A stretch of 24,018 nucleotides of DNA from assembly GCA_964428195.1 (NCBI GenBank), contig CAYRXC010000011.1, positions 1 through 24,018 of the forward strand, written 5' to 3'. Below are positions 1 to 7,441 of the stretch, piece after piece (within the stretch, counting starts at the first letter, position 1; each line of letters begins with the position of its first letter). The notes beneath the pieces are model-generated. The model ran no database searches. It was not told the DNA's origin and saw only the letters and a program-made list of their open reading frames with translations. The DNA comes from JAAYGD01 sp964428195 (GTDB lineage Bacteria > Bacillota_I > Bacilli_A > RF39 > UBA660). Position numbers and translations under genes: made by a program.

Positions 1-16
1 TAAATAAAAAAAATAC

Positions 17-43
17 AAAAAAAAACAAGAAAAAAATCTTGTT
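17..43 (-). terminator. Rho-independent terminator after the tRNA pair
   Basis: On the minus strand a 7-bp stem (24-30 with 37-43, AACAAGA/TCTTGTT, 6-nt loop) is followed by a long run of T. It ends leftward transcription of tRNA-Leu, tRNA-Met and any read-through from scpB. Confidence 0.8.
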
Positions 44-50
44 AATTACT

Positions 51-127
51 TGGTAGCGAGAGAGGGGATCGAACCCCCGACCTATCGGGTATGAACCGAT
101 CGCTCTAGCCAGCTGAGCTATCTCGCC
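51..127 (-). tRNA. tRNA-Met (anticodon CAU), elongator type
   Basis: The minus strand folds as a 77-nt cloverleaf: acceptor GGCGAGA/TCTCGCT with a G-U closing pair, D arm GCTC/GAGC, anticodon stem ATCGG/CCGAT with loop TTCATAC, T arm GGGGG/CCCCC-like with TTCGATC, and an encoded CCA. The anticodon is CAU. It lacks the initiator hallmarks (unpaired 1-72, GGG/CCC anticodon stem) and closely resembles the Bacillus elongator tRNA-Met as I remember it. A lysidine-modified tRNA-Ile2 also has CAU and is not formally excluded. Confidence 0.93.
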
Positions 128-134
128 ATAATTA

Positions 135-221
135 TGGTGCTCGTATTCGGACTTGAACCGAAACTCTCTCACAAGAAATAGATTTTGAGTCTATCGCGTC
201 TACCAATTCCGCCATACGAGC
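135..221 (-). tRNA. tRNA-Leu (anticodon CAA)
   Basis: This is an 87-nt class II tRNA on the minus strand: acceptor GCTCGTA/TACGAGC, anticodon stem ATAGA/TCTAT around loop CTCAAAA (anticodon CAA, reading UUG), a long variable arm, T arm TTCGG/CCGAA and an encoded CCA. It lies 7 nt upstream of tRNA-Met and 46 nt downstream of scpB, with its own promoter in that gap. Confidence 0.95.
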
Positions 222-223
222 GA

Positions 224-258
224 TAAAAAGATTATATCATAACTTTTTATTTTGTCTA
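224..258 (-). promoter_or_regulatory. Promoter of the tRNA-Leu/tRNA-Met unit
   Basis: On the minus strand, -35 TAGACA (253-258), a 16-nt spacer and -10 TATAAT (231-236) with an extended TGA in front. The predicted start is about 224, only about 3 nt before the mature tRNA 5' end. The -35 and -10 are near consensus, so the tRNAs need not depend on read-through from scpB. Confidence 0.7.
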
Positions 259-267
259 ATAGTTTTT

Positions 268-816
268 TTAAATTTCTTTGTACTTTGAAGTAAATAAATC
301 TAATTCTTCATCCTTATATTCTGAATGCACTAATTGTGGCAATTCTTCAATTGAACTAATTCCAAAGTAATCTAGAAATTCATTTGTAGTCTTATATAAT
401 ATGGGGTTTCCAATTGAATCTTTTCTTCCGCTTTCTTTTATAAAGCCTTTAGATACCAATTTTTTTATTAAACTTACGCTATTTATTCCCCTAATAATTT
501 CAACATCTAATCTTGTAACCGGTTGATTATATGCAACAATAGCCAGAACTTCCAAAGCTTGTTCCGATAAAACATTATCACTTTCTTCTATTAATTTTTT
601 GTAATAATCTTTATGTTCATTCTTTGTTGTAAGCTTTAAAGAGTTTCCTAGATAATCAATACGTAGACCTCTTTCCTCGCTTTGATATTCTTCCTTTAAT
701 TCTAATATTAATTGTTTTGCTGCCTCATTATCTATCGATAAAACAGTTGCAATCTGATCTATAGTAATTCCATCATCACCAACAACAAATAATAATCCTT
801 CTAATATTGCTTTCAT
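268..816 (-). CDS. scpB: Segregation and condensation protein ScpB
   Basis: ScpB is the winged-helix (kite) subunit of the bacterial SMC condensin; a dimer binds the kleisin ScpA and regulates the SMC ATPase that organises and segregates the nucleoid. The 182-aa product has the family's usual length. Recognisable features are the N-terminal 'ILEGLLFVVGDDGI' helix, the 'LSEQALEVLAIVAYNQPVTR' segment around residues 83-102 and the 'GRKDSIGNPILYKTTNEFL' wing around 131-150. The start is ATG at 816 behind AAGGGAG; it overlaps the scpA stop as ATGA, so the two are translationally coupled. No clear terminator separates it from the tRNA promoter downstream. Confidence 0.95.
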   Translation of the reverse strand: MKAILEGLLFVVGDDGITIDQIATVLSIDNEAAKQLILELKEEYQSEERGLRIDYLGNSLKLTTKNEHKDYYKKLIEESDNVLSEQALEVLAIVAYNQPVTRLDVEIIRGINSVSLIKKLVSKGFIKESGRKDSIGNPILYKTTNEFLDYFGISSIEELPQLVHSEYKDEELDLFTSKYKEI

Positions 817-1535
817 ATTGTCTCCCTTGTAGAAATAATAATATTTTCAAAATTTTTGTCTTGAATTAAATTTATGTCTTTATTTTTTGCCAACTCTAGT
901 ATAGAAAGAAAAGTAATTATTACATATGCCCTATCTCTTTGTTCAAACAAATCATATAAAGATATTTCTTTATTTTCTTTTAGCATTTTTTTAATTTCAC
1001 TAATTCTATCTTTCAAGGAATATTCCCTATTTGTTATTGTTGTCAATATAGGTTTTTCTTTTTCTTTTCTATCGATTAAATTATTCATAATAGTAAGCAA
1101 ATCACTTACAGATAACTTAGTATTTTTTATAAATAATCCGTCCACATATTGCTCATAACTAGAAGGAATCTTGGTGTATATTTCTTTTCTTTTTTCTTCT
1201 AAATTTCTAAATTTATAAGTAATTTCTTTATATTTTTTATACTCTATTAATCTGTCTATTAGAGAAGGCTCTTGTTGTTCTTCAAATTCATCGACAATTT
1301 CTTCTTGATTTGGTAAAAGTGATTTAGATTTTAATTCTATTAATTCAGCAGCGACAACCAAATACTCAGATGCAACGTCTAAATTCAAATCTTCCATTGC
1401 TTTTATATATTCCAAATAACTATTTGTAATATCTGCTAAATTGATATCATATATATCAATATTGGTTTTCTTAATCAAATGTAGCAATAAGTCTAATGGC
1501 CCCTCAAAATCATTTATCTTAATTTCGTAATGCAT
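813..1535 (-). CDS. scpA: Segregation and condensation protein ScpA (kleisin)
   Basis: ScpA is the kleisin that bridges the two SMC heads and recruits ScpB in the chromosome condensin. The 240-aa protein starts with the diagnostic 'FEGPLDLLLHLIKKTNIDIYDI' block (about residues 10-31), followed by the helical 'YLVVAAELIELKSKSLLP' segment, a charged linker and a C-terminal winged-helix region ending about residue 225. It starts 1 nt after the flippase stop, behind GAGG, and ends in a TGA that overlaps the scpB start. Its place in an operon with a flippase and a glycosidase probably reflects co-transcription rather than a shared function. Confidence 0.95.
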   Translation of the reverse strand: MHYEIKINDFEGPLDLLLHLIKKTNIDIYDINLADITNSYLEYIKAMEDLNLDVASEYLVVAAELIELKSKSLLPNQEEIVDEFEEQQEPSLIDRLIEYKKYKEITYKFRNLEEKRKEIYTKIPSSYEQYVDGLFIKNTKLSVSDLLTIMNNLIDRKEKEKPILTTITNREYSLKDRISEIKKMLKENKEISLYDLFEQRDRAYVIITFLSILELAKNKDINLIQDKNFENIIISTRETI

Positions 1536-1536
1536 A

Positions 1537-3174
1537 CTAAATCCTCTTTTTGCTTATTTTATTTTTAATTTTATCAAAAACATTTTCACCAAATATATTG
1601 TATATAGTTTTATTTTTAATCATTATAAACAAATAAATAACAAGACCTATTATACCATACAAAGAAGAAACCAATAAAGATATAATTCTACTACTTGAAT
1701 CTATAGGGATAATAAATCTCATAAAAACTAAAATTAATGCCATTATAGTTGTAGCAAAAATTATTCTACTTATACTTTCAAAGGTACTCTTATAATCAGT
1801 TTTTGTTTTTTTCTTAATATAATGAAAGTTAATCAAAGAAGAAACAGAAAAAGCAAGAATTGATGAAACGGTAATCCCATATGCGGGATGAACTTTAATA
1901 TAATTCATAAAATTCATTAGTGGAACATTTAAAGATAGCTTAATTAACAATCCAACAATTGCAGAAAATATAACTATCTTAGAATAAGAAATAGAATTTA
2001 ATACCGAACAAGACAAATTATATAAAGCTATAAAGATTGTTTTTAGAATAAAAAACTTAAATATAGAAGATGCTAATTCATTGTAACCATAAAATATATT
2101 CCATACGGGAAGAGATAATATAGATAATAAGAGTACCAAAGGTACTACAACAAAAAGTAATGATTGTATTCCAGTATTTATTTTTTTTGAAACATCTTCA
2201 TTATTACCTATAGCGTAGCTACTAGATATATAAGGAACCATACTTACAATCAAACCAACAGAAACCGAATATACAACAGATTCTAGTTTAGAACCCCATG
2301 TTGAAATAATACTAGTTACTGATTCTGCTTGGATTAAAGAATAACCAAAAGAAACCATTGTTTTGTTTAGACTAGATAAATCGACAAAAGTATATCCAGA
2401 TCTTACAACATCTATTAGAATAAAAGGTACTGCAAAAATTATAATATTTTTTATTATCATTTTTGAATCAATCTTTTTTTCTTCTTCCTCAATTTCCTTT
2501 TTCTCTTTATGAATATTACTTTTTTTCATTTTTACATAAAGATATATATATGCACATATAGCACCAAATGTTGCACCTAATACTGCTACTCCAACAGAAT
2601 TAGTCATACCAAGTTTAAATACATATAATGCTAAATATATACCAATCAATAAAAATAATACCCTTGCAATTTGTTCTATTACTTGACTATAAGAACTAGC
2701 AGAAATAAATTTGTGTCCCTGTAAATAGCCTCTCGTAACACTTAATATTGGAACTACCAACAATGCAGACGCCAATACTCTTACTACAAAAGCTACATCT
2801 TCTATTGTATTTCCACCTTCTATGTTACCAACAAATAAATAACCAATATTTTTAGAAAAAACAAACATCAATACAAATCCAATCAATCCAAGAGTACAAA
2901 TAAAAATTTTTCCAATTTTATAAGCTTTTTCCTTTGCATAATTATATCCCAAAGCATCATATTGACTTGTTATTTTACTTATTGCAAATGGAATTCCGGC
3001 TACCGATATCCCCAAAAAGAGAGAATAAATAGAGTAAGCATATCCATATAATGCTCCTCCTTTTTCTCCTAACATTGGATATAATAAAATTACATACAAA
3101 ACGCCTATTACTTTACTTATTATTATCGACGAAGTAGCAACAACAGCCCCCTGCAAAAATGTGTTTTTTTTCAT
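1537..3174 (-). CDS. MOP-family lipid flippase (SpoVB/MurJ-like)
   Basis: This is a 545-aa polytopic membrane protein of the MOP exporter superfamily, closest in form to the SpoVB/YtgP/MurJ branch, which flips undecaprenyl-linked precursors such as lipid II across the membrane. The N-terminus 'FLQGAVVATSSIIISKVIGVLYV' and the 'GGALYGYAYSIYSLFLGISVAGIPFAISK' block are typical of the family. About 14 hydrophobic segments are seen, with one long charged cytoplasmic loop near residues 215-238 rich in K and E. The start has AAGGTGAT in front and lies 4 nt after the 111-aa gene. Lipid II is the likely cargo since the cell has murE and murF, but a polysaccharide precursor is equally compatible with the family. 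Confidence 0.85.
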   Translation of the reverse strand: MKKNTFLQGAVVATSSIIISKVIGVLYVILLYPMLGEKGGALYGYAYSIYSLFLGISVAGIPFAISKITSQYDALGYNYAKEKAYKIGKIFICTLGLIGFVLMFVFSKNIGYLFVGNIEGGNTIEDVAFVVRVLASALLVVPILSVTRGYLQGHKFISASSYSQVIEQIARVLFLLIGIYLALYVFKLGMTNSVGVAVLGATFGAICAYIYLYVKMKKSNIHKEKKEIEEEEKKIDSKMIIKNIIIFAVPFILIDVVRSGYTFVDLSSLNKTMVSFGYSLIQAESVTSIISTWGSKLESVVYSVSVGLIVSMVPYISSSYAIGNNEDVSKKINTGIQSLLFVVVPLVLLLSILSLPVWNIFYGYNELASSIFKFFILKTIFIALYNLSCSVLNSISYSKIVIFSAIVGLLIKLSLNVPLMNFMNYIKVHPAYGITVSSILAFSVSSLINFHYIKKKTKTDYKSTFESISRIIFATTIMALILVFMRFIIPIDSSSRIISLLVSSLYGIIGLVIYLFIMIKNKTIYNIFGENVFDKIKNKISKKRI

Positions 3175-3178
3175 GTTA

Positions 3179-3514
3179 TCACCTTTTTTTCTTATAATAA
3201 TTTCCCAATATAGAATAAAAAAGATATATTGTTACAACTACCGTAATCAATGTAATTGGTATCTGTATGAAAATATTATCGACAATATAAAACGTAGCGT
3301 ATGAAATAGTAAGAACCATGGAATTTATTATCGATATAAAAACATATATTAAAGGCTTATCTTTCTTATTTATCTTTTTATTGTATTTTGATTCTAAATA
3401 TATTATTTCGGCAAATTTATGATTGGGCTTATATTTAGAAACAAGCTTAAAATATAATAAATATAAACATAATACTATTGAAAATATTATTAAATATATA
3501 ATAAATAACTCCAT
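3179..3514 (-). CDS. Small membrane protein of unknown function
   Basis: I do not recognise this 111-aa protein. An N-terminal hydrophobic segment (about residues 2-22) is followed by a basic loop rich in K and N (about 23-53), then two further hydrophobic segments (about 54-75 and 80-104) and a KKKR end, so three membrane passes are likely. It starts 11 nt after the GH31 stop behind AAGGAGG and ends 4 nt before the flippase start, so it is translated as part of the operon. A helper role for the neighbouring flippase is possible but is only inference from position. Confidence 0.75.
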   Translation of the reverse strand: MELFIIYLIIFSIVLCLYLLYFKLVSKYKPNHKFAEIIYLESKYNKKINKKDKPLIYVFISIINSMVLTISYATFYIVDNIFIQIPITLITVVVTIYLFYSILGNYYKKKR

Positions 3515-3525
3515 AATATCCTCCT

Positions 3526-5910
3526 TTATATTTGTTCAATATATTCTAATAACTTAATAAACATCTTAATAAATTTATCATCTAATCCTTTTTTCTTTAG
3601 TCTTCTTACAGAAATTCTCTTACTCTTTATAGAGGAATTATCAAATAATATTCCGCTAATTTCTTCCTTTAATACGGTTTCAATAGGAAGATCACTAATA
3701 ATTTCATCGATATCTTCATTAATCAATCTCATTGCATCTATTTCAATTGCTTTTCCTTTACATATAACTGTTAGTTGTCCTATTGTACTTACATCCTTAA
3801 CTTCGACAACAAAGTCTCTATCATCTTCATAAGAAGTAAAGGGCAAAGATGTTCCATCAAAATTGATAGTTAGATCTGTTGTTTTTCTGGTATTTCTAAA
3901 TCTAAATCTATAACTTCTCTTGTCTGGTATTATACCACTTTTACCTTCAACCGCCCTAACTATTACTGTATAATTGTTCTCCTGATAATTATAATCTATT
4001 GCGGTCTTTAAATAAAAACCTTTTTTATAATAATTGCTTATACCATCATCTTCATATACTTCATAAACATTACTTCTTCCTTGAAATATATTTATTTCCA
4101 AATACTTAGGAGACTCTATACTATTATAATTCACCGACAAAGGAATAATAGCTCCACTCTTTACAAAAACCGGATATTCATCGTCTTTGAAAAATGCAAC
4201 ATAACTTCTTCCACCAGGAAATTTCTTGCCAGTTTTAAAATTATACCACGTTCCCTTTGGTAGATAAAATTTATGAACTACCCTATTCATCGTAATGTCT
4301 TTTTTACTGGTTATTGGAGAAATCAAAAATTCTTTTCCAAAATAGTATTCATTTTTATATAAGGAATCATCATACAAATCAATGTTTTCATAAAACAATG
4401 GTTGTATTAAAGGCGTACCATCCTTATGATATCTATAAGCTTCAGAATAAATATACGGAATCAATTTATTTCTTAATTGCATATAATCTTTTGCAATTTC
4501 AAAGGTTTGAACATCCCATTTCCAAGGTTCTCTTTTATAATATCTTCCGCCATCCACATGAATTCGAAATATTGGGCTAAAACATCCTAGTTGAATATAT
4601 CGAGTATATAGTTCACTATCCTCTATTCCTCCACTAAAACCACCAATATCATGGCTCCACCAAGACACTCCAATATTTGCAGCACTAGAATTAATTTCTG
4701 GAAGCAATTTAAGTGTATTCCAACTTACTTTTGATTTTCCAGAATACAATATTCCGTATCTATGAGCAGCAATCATTGGATTTCTTCCAAAAAACATACC
4801 CCTTTTGTTGTCGAGTCTTCCTGAATCTAAATATCCATAATGGCTATTTGCAAAATATATATTAGTATTAGTATCGTCTTTAAAATCATTCCAAAAAAAG
4901 TCAATTCCCATGGTCTCTAAAGGGTGAATAAATAGTTTTAAATAAACATCAATAAATAAAGGAGAAAAAGGTGCATATTTAATTGGTGCTCCTTCAACAG
5001 TATTTATATACTTTCTAGCATCATTATATCTTTCCTCTATTGGCAAGATCCCCTCTATTGGATTGACACTCAATCCAACCTTTATATTTCTATTATGCAT
5101 AGTATTTATAAACAAGTTTGGATCCTTAAAATATTCTTTATTAAATGAAAAACCAGACAATAAGTCTTTTCTATCACCAAATTCCCTATTATGCCAATCT
5201 TTATCTAAAAGCAAAACAGAGATAGGAAGTTCCTCTTTAAAAAACCTAATTACTAGATTATTAATCATTTCATCACTATATTTGTAATCTTTACTCCACC
5301 ATATTCCTAAAGCATATTTAGGAATCATTTGAGGTAATCCAGTTAGCAAAAAATAATCTTTTAACGCTAAATTAAAGTCCTTATTATACAAAAATACATA
5401 TGTATCATAAGCATCTTCTTTTCTTGAAGAGAATGTCCCATCTTCATTGATTAGAAAAGTACTAGAATCATCAATAGATGCAAATCCATCCAATGAATAT
5501 AACCCTTTTTGAAATAACATTTTTGTATTATCTAAAGATAATAAATTTGCATTAAATTTTCTTACCTCTGGATTAGTCAAATGCCAAACATTATTTGTAT
5601 TTAATAAACTTATTCTTAAATTAGAAGCAGACTTTATATTTGCTTCTTTAACATAATCAACTTTAAAATAATTGGTTTCCAATTCCAAATACTTAGAGTC
5701 TTCTCTAACGATTATTCTAGGTAATTCAAAATTTCTAAATAAAACTAACTGAGTTGGGTTATCAACAAATATACCTTTTTCATTATATTCAATTCTTATA
5801 AGCCTTTCAGAAAGAACTGAAAATCTATATTTTTGTCCCTTAAAAATGGCCTTTTCCTTGGGAATTGCTTTATCTTTATCAAAAACAAATTGTGTTCCTA
5901 AATTATACAT
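3526..5910 (-). CDS. Glycoside hydrolase family 31 (alpha-glucosidase-like), altered acid/base site
   Basis: The 794-aa protein has the GH31 layout: an N-terminal beta domain (about 1-185), a (beta/alpha)8 barrel, and C-terminal beta domains. Family members cleave alpha-linked glucosides or xylosides by a retaining mechanism. The nucleophile segment 'GIDFFWNDF' (D342) and the 'WWSHDIGGF' block (417-425) are clear. The loop that normally supplies the acid/base Asp as '(Y/F)SGD' reads 'LYSGKSKVSW' here, with Lys392 in its place. The last 70 or so residues are a charged tail of unknown role. No signal peptide is seen, so it should be cytoplasmic, acting on imported oligosaccharides. ATG at 5910 follows GGGGTG. 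It is the first gene of the operon. The substrate cannot be told from sequence. Confidence 0.88.
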   Translation of the reverse strand: MYNLGTQFVFDKDKAIPKEKAIFKGQKYRFSVLSERLIRIEYNEKGIFVDNPTQLVLFRNFELPRIIVREDSKYLELETNYFKVDYVKEANIKSASNLRISLLNTNNVWHLTNPEVRKFNANLLSLDNTKMLFQKGLYSLDGFASIDDSSTFLINEDGTFSSRKEDAYDTYVFLYNKDFNLALKDYFLLTGLPQMIPKYALGIWWSKDYKYSDEMINNLVIRFFKEELPISVLLLDKDWHNREFGDRKDLLSGFSFNKEYFKDPNLFINTMHNRNIKVGLSVNPIEGILPIEERYNDARKYINTVEGAPIKYAPFSPLFIDVYLKLFIHPLETMGIDFFWNDFKDDTNTNIYFANSHYGYLDSGRLDNKRGMFFGRNPMIAAHRYGILYSGKSKVSWNTLKLLPEINSSAANIGVSWWSHDIGGFSGGIEDSELYTRYIQLGCFSPIFRIHVDGGRYYKREPWKWDVQTFEIAKDYMQLRNKLIPYIYSEAYRYHKDGTPLIQPLFYENIDLYDDSLYKNEYYFGKEFLISPITSKKDITMNRVVHKFYLPKGTWYNFKTGKKFPGGRSYVAFFKDDEYPVFVKSGAIIPLSVNYNSIESPKYLEINIFQGRSNVYEVYEDDGISNYYKKGFYLKTAIDYNYQENNYTVIVRAVEGKSGIIPDKRSYRFRFRNTRKTTDLTINFDGTSLPFTSYEDDRDFVVEVKDVSTIGQLTVICKGKAIEIDAMRLINEDIDEIISDLPIETVLKEEISGILFDNSSIKSKRISVRRLKKKGLDDKFIKMFIKLLEYIEQI

Positions 5911-5929
5911 TGAATCACCCCAGTTACTC

Positions 5930-5967
5930 TATGATATAAATATATCATATTTATAAACTTTAAACAA
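5930..5967 (-). promoter_or_regulatory. Promoter with overlapping palindrome upstream of the GH31 operon
   Basis: On the minus strand, -35 TTGTTT (5962-5967), a 17-nt spacer and -10 TATATT (5939-5944) with extended TGA. A near-perfect palindrome with 9-bp arms around AA (TATGATATA/TATATCATA, 5930-5949) covers the -10 and the expected start at about 5932. A repressor bound there would block initiation, fitting sugar-responsive control; the regulator is not in the window. Confidence 0.55.
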
Positions 5968-5968
5968 T

Positions 5969-5991
5969 AAAAAAAGACTATCAAGTCTTTT
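5969..5991 (-). terminator. Rho-independent terminator after murE
   Basis: The minus strand shows AAAAGACT-TGAT-AGTCTTTT (5972-5979 with 5984-5991) followed by TTT and T-rich sequence. It ends the murF-murE transcript just upstream of the GH31 promoter. Confidence 0.8.
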
Positions 5992-6063
5992 AAGTTTGTT
6001 TGGTCCTTGTATCCATTTGAGATGACACAAAAGTTATTTTAATATCTACATTACTTGAGATTG

Positions 6064-7440
6064 TTACAAGCCAATATATTTTAATACTTCTTCTTTATCA
6101 CTAAAATGATGTTTAGTATCTCCTATTATTTGATATGGTTCATGCCCTTTACCTAAAATTAATAAAACATCATTTTCTTTTAATAAATTAATTCCTTTTT
6201 TTATTGCACTTACTCTATCAAATATTATTTCATAATTATCTTTATTTAAGTCTCTAACAATATCATCCATTATTTGCTTTTCATCTTCAAATCTTGGATT
6301 ATCATTTGTAAATATTACATAATCCGATTTATCAGTTGAAATTTTTCCCATTATTGGTCTTTTTGATCTATCTCTATTACCGCCACAACCAACAATAGTA
6401 TATACTTTTCCTTTTTTATATTCATTAATACTATTTAATATATTTTCTATAGCATCAGGACTATGCGCAAAATCAATAATTATATAAGAATTTTTATAAT
6501 TAACTAAATCATATCTTCCATCAGGTGCTATTAATTCCTTGGTTTTTTCTAATATTAAATTGGGATCAAATCCAAATTTCAACGCACTAATAAATGCATT
6601 CATATAATTAAAAATATTATATTTTCCTGGAAACAATAATTCAACATCATATATTTTACTTTTGTTTTCTATTTTAAAATTTGCTTCAATTTTAAATTCT
6701 GAACCATCCATATGTAAGTGAATATCATATATTTTAAACTCACTTGATGATTCTCCATAATAAATATTATTGTTGGTTTCAAGTACAAAGTTTTTATGAT
6801 ATGGATCATCTTCATTTATTATTGCAAATCTATCTCCTCGTAGCATTTTAAATAATTCTAGCTTAGAATTCATATAATTTTCCATAGTCAAATGATAGTC
6901 CAAATGATCTTGAGTTAAATTAGTAAAACAAGCAAGATCAAACTCTAACCCCATTACTCTTCCATACGATATTGCTTGACTACTTACTTCCATTACTATA
7001 ACTTTTATATCTTTTTCTTTACACTTTAAAAACATTTCATATAATTCAGTAATTTCAGGAGTAGTATTATCTAATGAAATACATTCTTCATCTAAGATAA
7101 AACCTATTGTCCCAATATAAGCTGTTTTAAGTCCCAACTTATTAAACAATTGATATATTAAATAGCAGCTAGTAGTTTTACCATTTGTACCAGTTATACC
7201 TATAAACCTTATGTCTTTTAATAAATCATAATAAGTATCTTTTAAATATTTTGATAAATATTCTCTTGTGTTATCGACTATTAATGTTTCAACACTATAG
7301 CTCCCATGTTCTGCTATAATTTTTGAAGCTCCATTATTTATTGCTTGTTCAATATAATCATGACCATCTCTACTTATTCCTCTAATTGCAATAAAAGTAT
7401 CTCCTTTTACTATTTTTCTGGAATCTATTTTTATATTCAC
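6064..7440 (-). CDS. murE: UDP-MurNAc-tripeptide synthetase MurE, meso-DAP type
   Basis: MurE adds the third residue to UDP-MurNAc-L-Ala-D-Glu in the cytoplasm, using ATP. Visible motifs are the ATP loop GTNGKTT (about residues 84-90), 'DNTTPE', 'EVSSQAISYGRV', the carbamylated-Lys region 'NYMNSKLELFKML' and 'GRYDLVNY'. The specificity loop reads DNPR (about 380-383), the signature of enzymes that take meso-diaminopimelate rather than lysine. I chose GTG at 7440 as the start: it lies 1 nt after the murF stop with GAGG six bases upstream. An in-frame ATG at 7452 would overlap murF by 11 nt, adds four residues and has no evident ribosome site. Product 458 aa, slightly short because the N-terminal domain is compact. 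Confidence 0.93.
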   Translation of the reverse strand: MNIKIDSRKIVKGDTFIAIRGISRDGHDYIEQAINNGASKIIAEHGSYSVETLIVDNTREYLSKYLKDTYYDLLKDIRFIGITGTNGKTTSCYLIYQLFNKLGLKTAYIGTIGFILDEECISLDNTTPEITELYEMFLKCKEKDIKVIVMEVSSQAISYGRVMGLEFDLACFTNLTQDHLDYHLTMENYMNSKLELFKMLRGDRFAIINEDDPYHKNFVLETNNNIYYGESSSEFKIYDIHLHMDGSEFKIEANFKIENKSKIYDVELLFPGKYNIFNYMNAFISALKFGFDPNLILEKTKELIAPDGRYDLVNYKNSYIIIDFAHSPDAIENILNSINEYKKGKVYTIVGCGGNRDRSKRPIMGKISTDKSDYVIFTNDNPRFEDEKQIMDDIVRDLNKDNYEIIFDRVSAIKKGINLLKENDVLLILGKGHEPYQIIGDTKHHFSDKEEVLKYIGL

Positions 7441-7441
7441 T

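Noticed and set aside
51..127. CAU tRNA as initiator fMet or Ile2
   Set aside because: It lacks the unpaired 1-72 and GGG/CCC anticodon stem of initiators, and its body matches elongator Met of Bacilli; Ile2 remains only formally possible.
874..1158. Plus-strand open frame inside scpA and similar antisense frames in GH31, ppdK, pdp and the pilin gene
   Set aside because: They lie entirely opposite well-supported genes and show low-complexity translations typical of antisense reading in AT-rich DNA.
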